Source: Saccharomonospora viridis DSM 43017
Lineage (GTDB): Bacteria > Actinomycetota > Actinomycetes > Mycobacteriales > Pseudonocardiaceae
Assembly (NCBI RefSeq): GCF_000023865.1
Contig: NC_013159.1
Span: 1,576,001 to 1,640,000 of the forward strand
Direction of reading: 5' to 3'
DNA length: 64,000 nt
The stretch's first letter is position 1. Each line of letters opens with the position of its first letter. The notes beneath the pieces are model-generated. The model was not told the origin of the DNA. It worked only from the letters and a program-made list of their open reading frames with translations, and did not search any database. This document shows positions 7,639 to 17,565 of the stretch, in pieces. The position numbers and the translations under genes are program-made.

Positions 7639-8468
7639 CTGTGTCCTCCCTGCACTGCCGGGTTCGGATTCGTGATGCGATCGGGGTCCGGCGCACGAAT
7701 GTCTGGTGCGGTGTCCAGTGAGACGGTCAACCGGTAGCGATCCCCCCGGTACCAGGACGTCGTGTCCTCCGCCGCTCGCTTGCCCACGCGTGAGATCCGC
7801 CGGAGCACCAGCAGTGGCGCGCCGAGCGGCAGCCCCAGTAGCCGTGCGTGGTGTTCCCCCGCCGTGGCCGCGGTGACGGTCTGACAGGCGGTGTCGAACC
7901 GCACGCCGTGTCGCCGTGCGAGTTGGGCGTACACCGATCCGGTCAGGTCGAGGTCGAGCAGACCGGGCACGAGTCCGGGGTGGTACCAGCCGTCCTCGAC
8001 GGCGATGGGTGCACCGTCGGCGAGTCGCAGTCGTCTGATCCGGTACGCGGTGTTCTCGGGGCCGAACCCGAACGTGCGGCGAACGGGTTCGGGAGGCACA
8101 GCGGTGGCGATGGACAGGACCTTGCTGTCGGGCGTGAGTCCCCGGCTGCGCATGTCGTCGGTGAACGACGACAGACGCGGTGAGGGCTCGGCCCGACGCC
8201 GCACGGTGAAGGTCCCGTGTCCCCGTATTCGGCGCAGCAGCCCCTCGTCCACGAGTTGGCCCACCGCGTTGCGGACGGTGAGCCGAGACACGGCGTAGCG
8301 TCGGGCCAGCTCACGTTCCGATGGGATCGCCGTGCCGGAGGGAAGCTCGCGCTCCACCAGGTGGCGCAGGATCTCGCGCAGCTGTGCGTATTTGGGGATC
8401 GGTCCGTCGAGGACACGCGCGATGCGGTCGGCTTCGCCGGCCGCGATCTCGTTGCGAGCCCGGTCCAT
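7635..8468 (-). CDS. GntR/HutC-family transcriptional regulator, DasR-like
   Basis: A 277-residue repressor-type protein. The N-terminal winged helix (about residues 20-90) contains IPKYAQLREIL, PSERELARRYAVSRLTVRNAV and RIRGHGTFTV. A UTRA effector domain follows (FTDDMRSRGLTP, YRIRRLRLADGAPIAVE, SWYRGDRYRL). ATG 8468 follows GGAGG; upstream in-frame starts would read through the operator. The domain order and the YRGDRY ending resemble DasR, the GlcNAc-6-phosphate-responsive regulator of Streptomyces. It heads the minus-strand PTS operon and faces the IIB-IIA operon, so it probably controls both through the palindrome at 8513-8528. Confidence 0.87.
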   Translation of the reverse strand: MDRARNEIAAGEADRIARVLDGPIPKYAQLREILRHLVERELPSGTAIPSERELARRYAVSRLTVRNAVGQLVDEGLLRRIRGHGTFTVRRRAEPSPRLSSFTDDMRSRGLTPDSKVLSIATAVPPEPVRRTFGFGPENTAYRIRRLRLADGAPIAVEDGWYHPGLVPGLLDLDLTGSVYAQLARRHGVRFDTACQTVTAATAGEHHARLLGLPLGAPLLVLRRISRVGKRAAEDTTSWYRGDRYRLTVSLDTAPDIRAPDPDRITNPNPAVQGGHR

Positions 8469-8512
8469 CGATACCTCCGTACTCTCGCCCAGCAGGCCCG
8501 CAATTGGTACGT

Positions 8513-8528
8513 TCCGGTCTAGACCACT
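8513..8528. promoter_or_regulatory. DasR-type operator (dre-like palindrome)
   Basis: TCCGGTCTAGACCACT carries the perfect 10-bp palindrome GGTCTAGACC (8516-8525) and agrees closely with the published dre consensus ACTGGTCTAGACCACT. It sits in the 165-bp gap between the divergent regulator-IIC-HPr and IIB-IIA operons, 45 bp from the regulator start and about 105 bp from the IIB start, well placed to control both. Confidence 0.75.
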
Positions 8529-8633
8529 GGTGTGATGGGGCAGAATGCTCCGCAACCAGCCCGGTGTCAACCACCGTTACTGGTTTGTGGCTGGGGACCG
8601 GAGAACACGACACGAGAACACGAGGAGGCCGCG

Positions 8634-8870
8634 ATGGCGGACGACAGGCCGGAGAAGATCCTTGCGGCGCTCGGCGGCGCCGACAACGTCGTCGAGATCG
8701 AGGGGTGCATCACGCGGTTGCGCTGCGAGCTGGAGGACGGCTCCGTCGTCGACGAAGGTGCGCTCAAACAGCTCGGCGTGCACGGGGTCACGAAGATGGG
8801 CAACGTCGTGCAGGTGGTCGTCGGTCCCGAGGCCGATGCCATCGCCGAAGACATCCAGGACCTGCTGTGA
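8634..8870 (+). CDS. PTS IIB component, glucose/N-acetylglucosamine type
   Basis: A 78-residue stand-alone IIB protein. It holds the phosphorylatable cysteine in EIEGCITRLR (Cys25), the GCxTRLR signature of the glucose superfamily. VHGVTKMGNVVQVVVGPEADAIAEDI completes the small domain. ATG 8634 follows GAGGAGG; longer in-frame starts would include the operator region. It takes phosphate from the IIA encoded next and passes it to sugar carried by the IIC on the opposite strand. Its TGA overlaps the IIA GTG, indicating coupled translation. Confidence 0.93.
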   Translation: MADDRPEKILAALGGADNVVEIEGCITRLRCELEDGSVVDEGALKQLGVHGVTKMGNVVQVVVGPEADAIAEDIQDLL

Positions 8871-9322
8871 GCATGATCGTGCAGAGTCCGGTCGCCGGGA
8901 CGACGGTGTCGATGACCGAGGTGCCGGACGCCGTGTTCGCGCAGGCGATGGTGGGGCCGGGGATCGCGGTGCAGCCGGACGGAGGCCGTGCGGACGCGTT
9001 GTCCCCGATCGACGGCACGGTGGCGACCCTGCACCCGCATGCGTTCGTCGTCGCGGGCGAGGACGGCCGTGCCGTGCTCGTGCACTTGGGCATCGACACG
9101 GTGAAGCAGCAGGGTGAGGGTTTCACGGTGCACGTGGCGCGTGGGGATTCGGTACGGGCGGGACAGCCCGTGATCGGTTGGGACCCCGACGCCGTACGTG
9201 CCGCGGGGTACTCGCCCGTCGTGCCGGTCGTCGCGTTGGACGCCTCCGCCGACGCGTTGTCCACCGTGGCACCCGGCGAACGGATCGCCGCGGGGGAGAA
9301 GCTGTTCGCCTGGGCCGGTTGA
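8867..9322 (+). CDS. crr: PTS IIA component, glucose-type (Crr-like)
   Basis: A 151-residue cytoplasmic IIA of the glucose family. LSPIDGTVATLHPHAFVV and VLVHLGIDTVKQQG carry the paired histidines (about His58 and the phosphorylated His73). VARGDSVRAGQPVI and GEKLFAWAG are also typical. It accepts phosphate from HPr and donates it to IIB; in other bacteria this protein also serves inducer exclusion. The GTG at 8867 overlaps the IIB stop as GTGA; an internal ATG lies at 8873. It is convergent with the Rieske gene, 21 bp away. Confidence 0.94.
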   Translation: MSMIVQSPVAGTTVSMTEVPDAVFAQAMVGPGIAVQPDGGRADALSPIDGTVATLHPHAFVVAGEDGRAVLVHLGIDTVKQQGEGFTVHVARGDSVRAGQPVIGWDPDAVRAAGYSPVVPVVALDASADALSTVAPGERIAAGEKLFAWAG

Positions 9323-9343
9323 CGCCAGGCGGCCCCACCGCCG

Positions 9344-9790
9344 TCAGGCCGTGACGACGCGCTCGCCGTCGATCGTGACGTCGATCCGGGGCAGTGGGCC
9401 GTAGGCCGGTCCACCCTGTGCGTCGCCGGTGAACGGGTCGAAGGTGGAGTTGTGGCAGGGGCAGCGCAGTCGGGACTGTTCGGCGAGCACCGCGCAACCC
9501 TGGTGCGTGCAGACGGCGAGGAAGGCGACGACCTCGTCCTCCGCGGGGCGCGACACGATGATGTTGACGTCTTGGCCCTCCGGTGAGGGCACGGAGATGG
9601 TCGAACCCACCGGGATCCTGTCGAGGGTCGCCAACTCGGCTCCCTTCGTCACGTTCGGTTGGGACTGCGCGGCGTTTTGGGAGGCCCCTCCCGCGCAGGC
9701 GGCGAGGGCTGTGCCGCCGAGAGCCGCCCCGGCCACGGCGGCACCGGTGGTGGTCAGCACGGTGCGGCGGTTGTGTGTTCGTCCGGTCAT
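9344..9790 (-). CDS. Rieske [2Fe-2S] lipoprotein, Tat-exported
   Basis: A 148-residue small Rieske protein. The N-terminus has a twin-arginine motif (HNRRTVLTTTG, Arg8-Arg9), a hydrophobic stretch and a LAAC lipobox with Cys32, so it is probably exported folded by Tat and lipid-anchored. Cluster ligands are in CTHQGC and CPCHNSTF, the Cys-x-His/Cys-x-x-His pattern. It lacks the rest of a QcrA or dioxygenase and belongs to the group of short actinobacterial Rieske lipoproteins with unknown redox partner. GGGGAGA precedes the ATG. Confidence 0.9.
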   Translation of the reverse strand: MTGRTHNRRTVLTTTGAAVAGAALGGTALAACAGGASQNAAQSQPNVTKGAELATLDRIPVGSTISVPSPEGQDVNIIVSRPAEDEVVAFLAVCTHQGCAVLAEQSRLRCPCHNSTFDPFTGDAQGGPAYGPLPRIDVTIDGERVVTA

Positions 9791-10134
9791 GTTCTCCCCA
9801 ATGCCGTCGAGCCTGCGATGGTCGGTGGTCGTCCGTCCCGGGAGGAAGGCGACGTCGTGTTCTCCCGTGCGCCGGCGTGGTCGGTGCGGTTTCTGCGGGC
9901 GGCGTCGACGCTACCCAGGGTCGCTTGATGTTCGCTGGTGACTACTCACCGTGTTGGTGTGGCGTCATCCGGGGCGGAGGCAACCAGCCCCATTGTCGGA
10001 CGTGGTCGGACGCGGCCGGACACGGCATTGCCATCACCCGATCGGGGAGGATTCACGGCTGTTGGTGACCGAGAGGGACCGCTCGCTCACCAAACGGCTT
10101 GGCGGGGTGTGGGGGTTCCCGCAGGCTGGCGGAC
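9791..10134. other. 344-bp intergenic stretch
   Basis: This region separates the minus-strand Rieske gene from the plus-strand prepilin peptidase and must hold their divergent promoters. No convincing coding frame is present. A -10/-35 pair could not be fixed. Its one clear structure is the imperfect palindrome at 10062-10093. Confidence 0.6.
10062..10093. repeat. 12-bp imperfect palindrome upstream of the prepilin peptidase
   Basis: TTGGTGACCGAG (10062-10073) and CTCGCTCACCAA (10082-10093) are complementary at 11 of 12 positions around an 8-nt centre. It ends 41 bp before the start codon at 10135. It could be an operator or an RNA hairpin; no U tract follows. Confidence 0.6.
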
Positions 10135-10791
10135 ATGGGCGAGGGTCTTCTGCTGATCTGCCTCGGGGCCGTCATCGGTGGGGTCGCCGGTCGGGCTTTG
10201 GCCCGTGCGCGTCGGGCCGCCGCCGTCCCGGTCGGGTGGTGTGTCGCCGCGACCGGCGCGCTGTGGGGCATGGTGTGGGGGTTGGGGCGAGTCGGTGCAC
10301 TGCCGGGTTGGTGGATTCCGGTGCCCTTGGCGGCCACCGCGTTCGCCGTGCCACTGGCCTGTGCCGATCTGCTGTACCACCGGTTACCGGACGTGCTCAC
10401 CCTGCCGGCGTACGCCCTTGCGGGTGCGGCCGTGGGGGCGGCGGCGATCAGCGGCCCCGGCCCGCCGCTGTTGGGGGCGGCTTTGATCGGAAGCGGTATG
10501 ACCCTGGCGATCCATGCGCTGGTGCACGGGATCGCTCCGGATTCACTCGGGGCCGGGGATGTCAAGCTCTCGGGCAGCCTGGGAATGTTGACCGCCGCGG
10601 CGGGGTGGCCGACCTGGATGTTCGCGTTGGTACTGGCGTCGGTGTTCACCGCGGGATTGGCCGGAGCGGCAGCGCTGGTCGGTTCTCGGCGGTGGCGAAG
10701 GGGCGTGCCACACGGTCCGGGACTGCTGCTGGCCACCTGTGTGGGGGTGATGTTTCCGGGCGAGTTGGTCGTGGTGGGTATGGGCAGCTGA
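10135..10791 (+). CDS. Prepilin peptidase (type IV leader peptidase, A24 family)
   Basis: A 218-residue polytopic membrane aspartyl protease. Catalytic aspartates are Asp78 in [10 protein letters not shown] and Asp142 in [13 protein letters not shown] (the GxGDxK motif). About seven hydrophobic segments are visible. It lacks the N-terminal zinc-binding methylase domain of PilD, so it is the short cleavage-only form. No pilin or assembly genes are nearby; substrates would be encoded elsewhere. A comparable gene precedes the aro cluster in mycobacteria (near Rv2551c). ATG 10135 is chosen because upstream residues are not membrane-like. Confidence 0.85.
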   Translation: MGEGLLLICLGAVIGGVAGRALARARRAAAVPVGWCVAATGALWGMVWGLGRVGALPGWWIPVPLAATAFAVPLACADLLYHRLPDVLTLPAYALAGAAVGAAAISGPGPPLLGAALIGSGMTLAIHALVHGIAPDSLGAGDVKLSGSLGMLTAAAGWPTWMFALVLASVFTAGLAGAAALVGSRRWRRGVPHGPGLLLATCVGVMFPGELVVVGMGS

Positions 10792-10825
10792 CACGACTTT
10801 TTCTGTGCGTGACAACATTGGCGAT

Positions 10826-12028
10826 GTGTTGCGTTGGATAACCGCTGGTGAATCGCATGGCCCCGCCCTCGCCGCCATCCTCGAAGGCATGGTGGCCGGC
10901 GTGGAGATCACGACGGACGAGGTGGCCGAGCAGCTGGCCCGACGACGGCTCGGTTTCGGACGGAGCCCTCGGATGGGATTCGAGGCCGATCGCGTCGAGT
11001 TCCTCGGCGGTGTCCGACACGGGGTCACCCAGGGTGGTCCGATCGCGGTCAAGATCGACAACACTGAGTGGCCCAAGTGGGAGAAGGTGATGGCCGCCGA
11101 TCCGGTGGATCCCACCGAATTGGAGGGGCTGGCCCGTAACGCGCCGTTGACTCGTCCTCGTCCCGGCCACGCCGATCTGCCCGGCATGCTCAAGTACGGC
11201 TTCGACGAGGCCAGGCCGGTGCTGGAACGTGCCAGTGCGCGGGAGACCGCGTCCCGGACGGCTCTGGGGACGGTGGCGCGGGCCTTCCTGCGGCAGCTGT
11301 TGGGTGTCGAGATCGTCAGCCACGTCGTGTCGATCGGTCGGGCGAAGGCCCCCGAGGGACCGTTGCCGAAGCCGGAGGACCTGGCGGCCGTCGACGAGAG
11401 CCCCGTACGCGCTTTCGGGCAGGAGGCCACCGACGCGATGGTCGCCGAGATCGAGCAGGTGAGGAAGGCGGGTGACACCGTGGGCGGCGTGATCGAAGTG
11501 ATCGCCTACGGACTGCCGCCGGGGCTCGGTTCCCACGTGCACTGGGACCGTCGTCTCGACGCCAGACTCGCGGGCGCGCTGATGGGCGTGCAGGCGATGA
11601 AGGGTGTCGAGATCGGCGACGGTTTCACGACCGCCGAACGGTGGGGCAGTGAGGCCCATGACGAGATCGACGCGGACACCGGGCCGAACGGCGTCACGCG
11701 TCGCAGTAACCGTGCGGGTGGGCTCGAGGGCGGCATCACCAACGGGGAGCCGTTGCGGGTCCGCGTGGCGATGAAGCCGATCTCCACCGTTCCACGTGCA
11801 CTGTCCACTGTCGACGTCACGACCGGGGAGCCGGCTGTGGCGATCCACCAGCGTTCCGACGTGTGCGCCGTGCCCAGGGCGGGTGTGGTGCTGGAGTCGA
11901 TGGTGGCGCTCGTTCTGGCCGATGCGGCGTTGGAGAAGTTCGGCGGGGACTCGCTGGCCGAGTCCAAGCGCAACGTCGAGGCGTACTCGGCCCAGCTACG
12001 GGACTTCTGGAAACGGCCGGAGCAATGA
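10826..12028 (+). CDS. aroC: Chorismate synthase
   Basis: A 400-residue enzyme that converts 5-enolpyruvylshikimate 3-phosphate to chorismate using reduced FMN. Signatures are [14 protein letters not shown] at the N-terminus, [12 protein letters not shown], the Arg-rich [16 protein letters not shown] region and [28 protein letters not shown] near residue 300. GTG 10826 gives the family-standard VLRWIT start; a GTG at 10805 would add seven residues. Its stop overlaps the aroK start as ATGA. It is the first of four coupled shikimate genes, 34 bp after the prepilin peptidase. Confidence 0.96.
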   Translation: MLRWITAGESHGPALAAILEGMVAGVEITTDEVAEQLARRRLGFGRSPRMGFEADRVEFLGGVRHGVTQGGPIAVKIDNTEWPKWEKVMAADPVDPTELEGLARNAPLTRPRPGHADLPGMLKYGFDEARPVLERASARETASRTALGTVARAFLRQLLGVEIVSHVVSIGRAKAPEGPLPKPEDLAAVDESPVRAFGQEATDAMVAEIEQVRKAGDTVGGVIEVIAYGLPPGLGSHVHWDRRLDARLAGALMGVQAMKGVEIGDGFTTAERWGSEAHDEIDADTGPNGVTRRSNRAGGLEGGITNGEPLRVRVAMKPISTVPRALSTVDVTTGEPAVAIHQRSDVCAVPRAGVVLESMVALVLADAALEKFGGDSLAESKRNVEAYSAQLRDFWKRPEQ

Positions 12029-12567
12029 GCGACGTGACGGAAAAAGGCCCGATCGTGGTGGTCGGCCCGCCCGGCTCGGGTAAGAGCACGGTGGGCAGGT
12101 TGTTGGCCGAGCGGCTCGGTGTCGATTTCCACGATGCCGACGCAGACATCGAGAACGAACAGGGCCGGACGATCTCCGACATCTTCGCCACCGACGGCGA
12201 ACCCGCTTTCCGCGCGATGGAGGAAGTGGCCGTCGACCGCGGGTTGCGTGAGTACACGGGGGTCTTCGCGCTCGGTGGCGGCGCCGTGACGTCGGAGGTG
12301 ACACGTGACCGACTGTCCGGCCACACGGTGGTGTTCCTCAACGTCAACGTGGCCGAGGGAGTGCGCCGGACCGGCCTGTCGACCGCGCGGCCGCTGCTGG
12401 CCGGGGTCAACCCGAGGGCGACCTACCGAACATTGTTGGAGACGCGACTGCCGCTGTACCGACAGGTGGCCGACGTCGAGGTCGACACCAGCTCCCGCAG
12501 TCCCGACGAGGTGGTCGACGAGATCGTCGCGAACTTGTCCGCCGCCGACGAGAACCGAGGCGGATGA
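12025..12567 (+). CDS. aroK: Shikimate kinase
   Basis: A 180-residue P-loop kinase that phosphorylates shikimate. Walker A is [12 protein letters not shown] near residue 15. The substrate residues appear in FHDADADIE (Asp) and EPAFRAMEE (Arg/Glu). ALGGGAVTS is the glycine-rich shikimate-binding loop, and RPLLAG contains the lid Arg. ATG 12025 overlaps the aroC stop. Length is normal for the family. Confidence 0.96.
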   Translation: MSDVTEKGPIVVVGPPGSGKSTVGRLLAERLGVDFHDADADIENEQGRTISDIFATDGEPAFRAMEEVAVDRGLREYTGVFALGGGAVTSEVTRDRLSGHTVVFLNVNVAEGVRRTGLSTARPLLAGVNPRATYRTLLETRLPLYRQVADVEVDTSSRSPDEVVDEIVANLSAADENRGG

Positions 12568-14198
<1,631 letters not shown>

Positions 14199-14253
14199 TG
14201 TGTCGTCGCCGGATCATTCCGGTGCAGGGGCGGGAGAGATTCGGCAGGTCACC

Positions 14254-15780
14254 ATGGGGAAAGGTCACTACCGAAGATCGATCGTCACGTTGGTGCTGGG
14301 TGTGCTCCTCGCGCTGGGCGCCGCGTGCACGTCGGGCACGTCGAGTGAGGCACCGTTGGAGGCCGAGGCCCCCGCGTCTCGCGGCGACCGTGGCTCGGGC
14401 GCCGGGCAGGCCGGGACGAACCCGGCTTCGCCACCGGCGACGCTGTCCGTCGACAGCCAACGCGGTGGTGATCGCGTGGTGGCCAGTGGTGGGGCCGACT
14501 CCGCGTACAACTACGGCCCCACGGTGTTGGTGGACGGCGGCACCGTGCGCATGTGGTGGTGCAGTCAGTACGGCAGCGCGCTTCCCCCCGGCGACGACAT
14601 CCTGTACGCGGAGGCCGCCTCGCCCGACGGTCCGTTCACGGGTCCCGGTGGAGGCATCCCCCAGGCCGTGTTCTCGGGCAACCCCGGTCATTTCGACGCC
14701 GTCCACACCTGTGATCCGACGGTGCTGCGGGTCGACGGGACCTACTACATGTACTACACGGGAGCGGCGGGGGACGATCAGGATTACGGCAACGCCATCG
14801 GCGTGGCGACCAGTACCGACGGTGTGCACTGGACCCGGCCGAGGAGCGAGCCCGTCATCACGCCGTCGCACGACACGCATCGGGACAACACCTATGGGGC
14901 GGGGCAGCCCGCGGCGGTGTACCTCGACGGCTGGTTCTACGTGATGTTCACCGACACCACGGGCGAGGCGGCCGGGTGGAACGGCGGAGGACAGTTCCTG
15001 CTGCGTTCACAGGATCCGATGTTCGCGACGGGGGTCGAGGCGCTGGGGGAGGACGGCTTCGTCGCCGTGCCGAGCACCGACTCACCACGTACCCGTTCGC
15101 TCGTGGACGCCTTCAGCGCCGATCTGACGTGGGTGGACGCGTTGAACGCGTTCGCCATCGCCCACCAGACCGCAGAGGGCACTACGTTGACCTTCTGGAA
15201 CCGTGACTTCACGGCTCAGCCGTACGAGCCGGTGCTCATCCGCAGCCAGTGGGAGGAGGGGCCGGGACTGGTCCGGCAACCCGACGGGCACGCGCCGCTT
15301 TCGTTGCGGGACCCGTGTGGGCGAGTGCCGTTCGACGTCGTGCACGCCACCGTGATCGGGGAGGCGAATGCGCCCACCGGGCTGCGGCGCTACGGACTCG
15401 ACGTGTACGGCGTGGACGGCTGTGGCGATCCACGCCGGGCTCTTGCGGTGTTGGAGGGCGTCGCTGTGCCGTCACCGGTGCGCACGATGGACCTCGTGGT
15501 CGACGGTCGACTCGTGCGTGTCGATCGGCGCTCGGTGGCCACCGAACTTGCCTGGCACGTGCTCGACGAACGCCCACCGGCACTCGATGGGGTGCCTGTG
15601 GCGGCGCGACTCTCCGCGGGCGCCCGGGCGGTGGCGGCGGAAGGACACGGTGTCGGCGTCCTGCTGGAGGAGACACTGTGGCCGGTCACCTCCACCGCGG
15701 CGCTTCGGGCCAACGACTCCCCGATCGAGACGATCAGTCCGGAGCAGTGGCGGGCGTACCCGAAAGGACCCCAGCTCTAG
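14254..15780 (+). CDS. Lipoprotein with glycosidase-like beta-propeller
   Basis: A 508-residue exported lipoprotein. The signal peptide MGKGHYRRS, a hydrophobic run and the LGAAC lipobox put the lipidated Cys at 25, followed by a Ser/Ala/Gly-rich linker. The body repeats blade-like motifs seen in GH43/GH32-type five-bladed propellers: YNYGPTVLVDGGTVRMWWC, DPTVLRVDGTYYMYYTGAA and IGVATSTDGVHWTRP. Which acids are catalytic cannot be assigned. It follows aroQ by 55 bp in the same direction but has no metabolic link to it. The 3' end abuts the convergent B-4DMT gene with adjacent stops and no spacer. Confidence 0.7.
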   Translation: MGKGHYRRSIVTLVLGVLLALGAACTSGTSSEAPLEAEAPASRGDRGSGAGQAGTNPASPPATLSVDSQRGGDRVVASGGADSAYNYGPTVLVDGGTVRMWWCSQYGSALPPGDDILYAEAASPDGPFTGPGGGIPQAVFSGNPGHFDAVHTCDPTVLRVDGTYYMYYTGAAGDDQDYGNAIGVATSTDGVHWTRPRSEPVITPSHDTHRDNTYGAGQPAAVYLDGWFYVMFTDTTGEAAGWNGGGQFLLRSQDPMFATGVEALGEDGFVAVPSTDSPRTRSLVDAFSADLTWVDALNAFAIAHQTAEGTTLTFWNRDFTAQPYEPVLIRSQWEEGPGLVRQPDGHAPLSLRDPCGRVPFDVVHATVIGEANAPTGLRRYGLDVYGVDGCGDPRRALAVLEGVAVPSPVRTMDLVVDGRLVRVDRRSVATELAWHVLDERPPALDGVPVAARLSAGARAVAAEGHGVGVLLEETLWPVTSTAALRANDSPIETISPEQWRAYPKGPQL

Positions 15781-16311
15781 CTACCGGGCGGGTTCGGTCT
15801 CCTGACGGTTGCGGGGACGGGGGGACGACTTCTCCCGGGGGTAGGGGGACGGCTTCCTCACCGGGGCCGACGTGGGTGGGGAAGCTTCGGTGGCGTCGTC
15901 GTCCCGGTCGGCGTCTCCGTACGAAGTGGCCAGGCGGCGTCCCACCACCAGGCCGAGACCGGCGGGCACCATGATCAACAGCGCTGTGAAGGCCGCGCCT
16001 CCGGTGAGGGCGGAGGCCAGCGCGCTCACACCCGTTCTGTCCACGAACGCGGCCTTGCCGACGACGGTGAGCACACCGGAGGTGACTCCGGCGACGAGCG
16101 CGGCCACGAACCAGGTGCGTCCGGCCTCGTCGAGGCCCACCCAGGCGTCGATCGCGCTCCACAGTGCCGCACTCCCCACGAGCACCGCCAGGGTGATCGT
16201 GGTGACGAGTGTGACGTCGGTCGGCTGGAACACGGCGAACTTCGCGGTGGCGACGGCGGCGGTGGCGTGCAGGAAGGCCATGCCGAGTGCGCGTGGGATC
16301 CAGGGCGGCAT
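15781..16311 (-). CDS. B-4DMT family four-helix membrane protein
   Basis: A 176-residue inner-membrane protein with four predicted helices (VATAKFAVF region, LVTTITLAVLVGSAALWSAIDAWVG, WFVAALVAGVTSGVLTVVG, AAFTALLIMVPAGLGLVVG) and a long charged, Pro/Ser-rich C-terminal tail. The same position between aroQ and pepQ is held in Mycobacterium by Rv2536, a conserved transmembrane protein. ATG 16311 is preferred to starts at 16368 or 16410 because TACAGT lies exactly 7 nt upstream, and the protein then begins MPPWIPRALG as in relatives. Transport has not been shown for the family as far as I know. Confidence 0.75.
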   Translation of the reverse strand: MPPWIPRALGMAFLHATAAVATAKFAVFQPTDVTLVTTITLAVLVGSAALWSAIDAWVGLDEAGRTWFVAALVAGVTSGVLTVVGKAAFVDRTGVSALASALTGGAAFTALLIMVPAGLGLVVGRRLATSYGDADRDDDATEASPPTSAPVRKPSPYPREKSSPRPRNRQETEPAR

Positions 16312-16318
16312 CTGCGTC

Positions 16319-16324
16319 ACTGTA
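16319..16324 (-). promoter_or_regulatory. -10 hexamer for leaderless B-4DMT mRNA
   Basis: On the minus strand TACAGT is followed by 7 nt (GACGCAG) and ATG at 16311. No ribosome site is present. This spacing supports the shorter start for the gene. Confidence 0.5.
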
Positions 16325-16423
16325 CTGCCGAGGCGGGAGTCGGTGAACCCTGTCGAGAACGAGATCATGCGCAGCACGGCGGCCGGGTGACGTGGTGGTC
16401 CGGTCGCCACGGAGGCGCGGCCT

Positions 16424-16429
16424 TACACT
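16424..16429 (+). promoter_or_regulatory. -10 hexamer for leaderless pepQ mRNA
   Basis: TACACT is followed by 6 nt (GAGCCG) and the GTG at 16436. No Shine-Dalgarno fits. The layout predicts a transcript starting at or beside the start codon. Confidence 0.55.
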
Positions 16430-16435
16430 GAGCCG

Positions 16436-17530
16436 GTGCCCGAGATCCATGCGACCCGACGACGTGCTCTGCGGGAGCGCCTCCACACCGCCGAACTCGA
16501 CGCGCTCCTCCTCACCGACTTGCTCAATATCCGCTATCTGACCGGTTTCACCGGTTCGAACGCGGCCCTGCTGGTGCACAGCGACGGCGATGAGCGCACC
16601 GTTTTCTGCACCGACGGCCGATACACCGCCCAGGCGGAGGCGGAAGTACCGGATCTCCGCAAGATCATCGAACGGCCGAGCGCACTCGCGCTCGTGCGGG
16701 AAGCCGACAGGCAACTTGCGCGCGGAGCCCTCGGGTTCGAAAGCCAGCACGTGAGCGTGGAAGAGCACGCCTCGTTCGTCGACGTGGCCGAGTCCGTGAC
16801 GTTGCGCCGAGCGCCGGAGTTGGTCGAACGGTTGCGTGAGGTCAAAGACGACGCCGAGATCGAGGACCTCCGCGAGGCGTGCGCCATCGCCGACCGGGCA
16901 CTGGCCGATCTGTTGGAAAGCGGTGGGCTGCGCCCAGGCCGTACCGAACGGGAGGTCGCACGCGATCTGGAGAACCGCATGGCGGAACACGGCTCCGAGG
17001 AGCCGGCGTTCCGAACGATCGTCGCCACGGGAGCCCATTCCGCCATCCCGCATCATCGGCCTACCGACGCTGTCCTGGAGACAGGGGATTTCGTTAAGCT
17101 CGATTTCGGCGCCGTGGTGAACGGGTACCACTCGGACATGACCCGGACGATCGTGCTCGGCCAGCCCGCGCAATGGCAGCGGGAACTGTACGAGCTCGTG
17201 GCCGCGGCGCAGGAAGCGGGCACGCAGGCCGCACGCCCGGGACGGGAGGTGGCCGCCGTCGACGCCGCTGCCAGGAGTGTCATCGCCGAGGCCGGGTACG
17301 GCGAACAGTTCTCGCACGGGCTCGGTCACGGTGTGGGGTTGGACGTACACGAGGCACCGAGACTGGCCCAGACCGGCGTCGGTACACTGTCGGCCTGCAT
17401 GGCGGTCACCGTGGAGCCGGGGGTTTACCTGGCCGGGCGCGGTGGTGTCCGCATCGAGGACACGCTTGTCGTGCGGGAGGGAACTCCCGAGATCCTCACC
17501 CTGAGTACCAAGGAACTCGTGGTCGCCTAG
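16436..17530 (+). CDS. pepQ: Xaa-Pro aminopeptidase/dipeptidase, M24B family
   Basis: A 364-residue cytoplasmic metallopeptidase cleaving Xaa-Pro bonds. The N-terminal creatinase-like domain (residues 1-130) includes [23 protein letters not shown]. The pita-bread domain carries all five metal ligands: [18 protein letters not shown] (two Asp), [13 protein letters not shown] (His), VTVEPGVYL (Glu) and GVRIEDT (Glu). It heads the pepQ-efp-nusB unit, an order conserved in actinobacteria. Xaa-Pro peptidase next to EF-P is a recurring pair linked by proline metabolism. Expression appears leaderless. Confidence 0.92.
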   Translation: MPEIHATRRRALRERLHTAELDALLLTDLLNIRYLTGFTGSNAALLVHSDGDERTVFCTDGRYTAQAEAEVPDLRKIIERPSALALVREADRQLARGALGFESQHVSVEEHASFVDVAESVTLRRAPELVERLREVKDDAEIEDLREACAIADRALADLLESGGLRPGRTEREVARDLENRMAEHGSEEPAFRTIVATGAHSAIPHHRPTDAVLETGDFVKLDFGAVVNGYHSDMTRTIVLGQPAQWQRELYELVAAAQEAGTQAARPGREVAAVDAAARSVIAEAGYGEQFSHGLGHGVGLDVHEAPRLAQTGVGTLSACMAVTVEPGVYLAGRGGVRIEDTLVVREGTPEILTLSTKELVVA

Positions 17531-17565
17531 TGGCGACCCCACCCGACACAGGAGAACGCACACTC

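Noticed and set aside
15734-17563. 609-codon minus-strand frame opposite pepQ
   Set aside because: pepQ has all five metal ligands on the plus strand; the antisense product has no motif.
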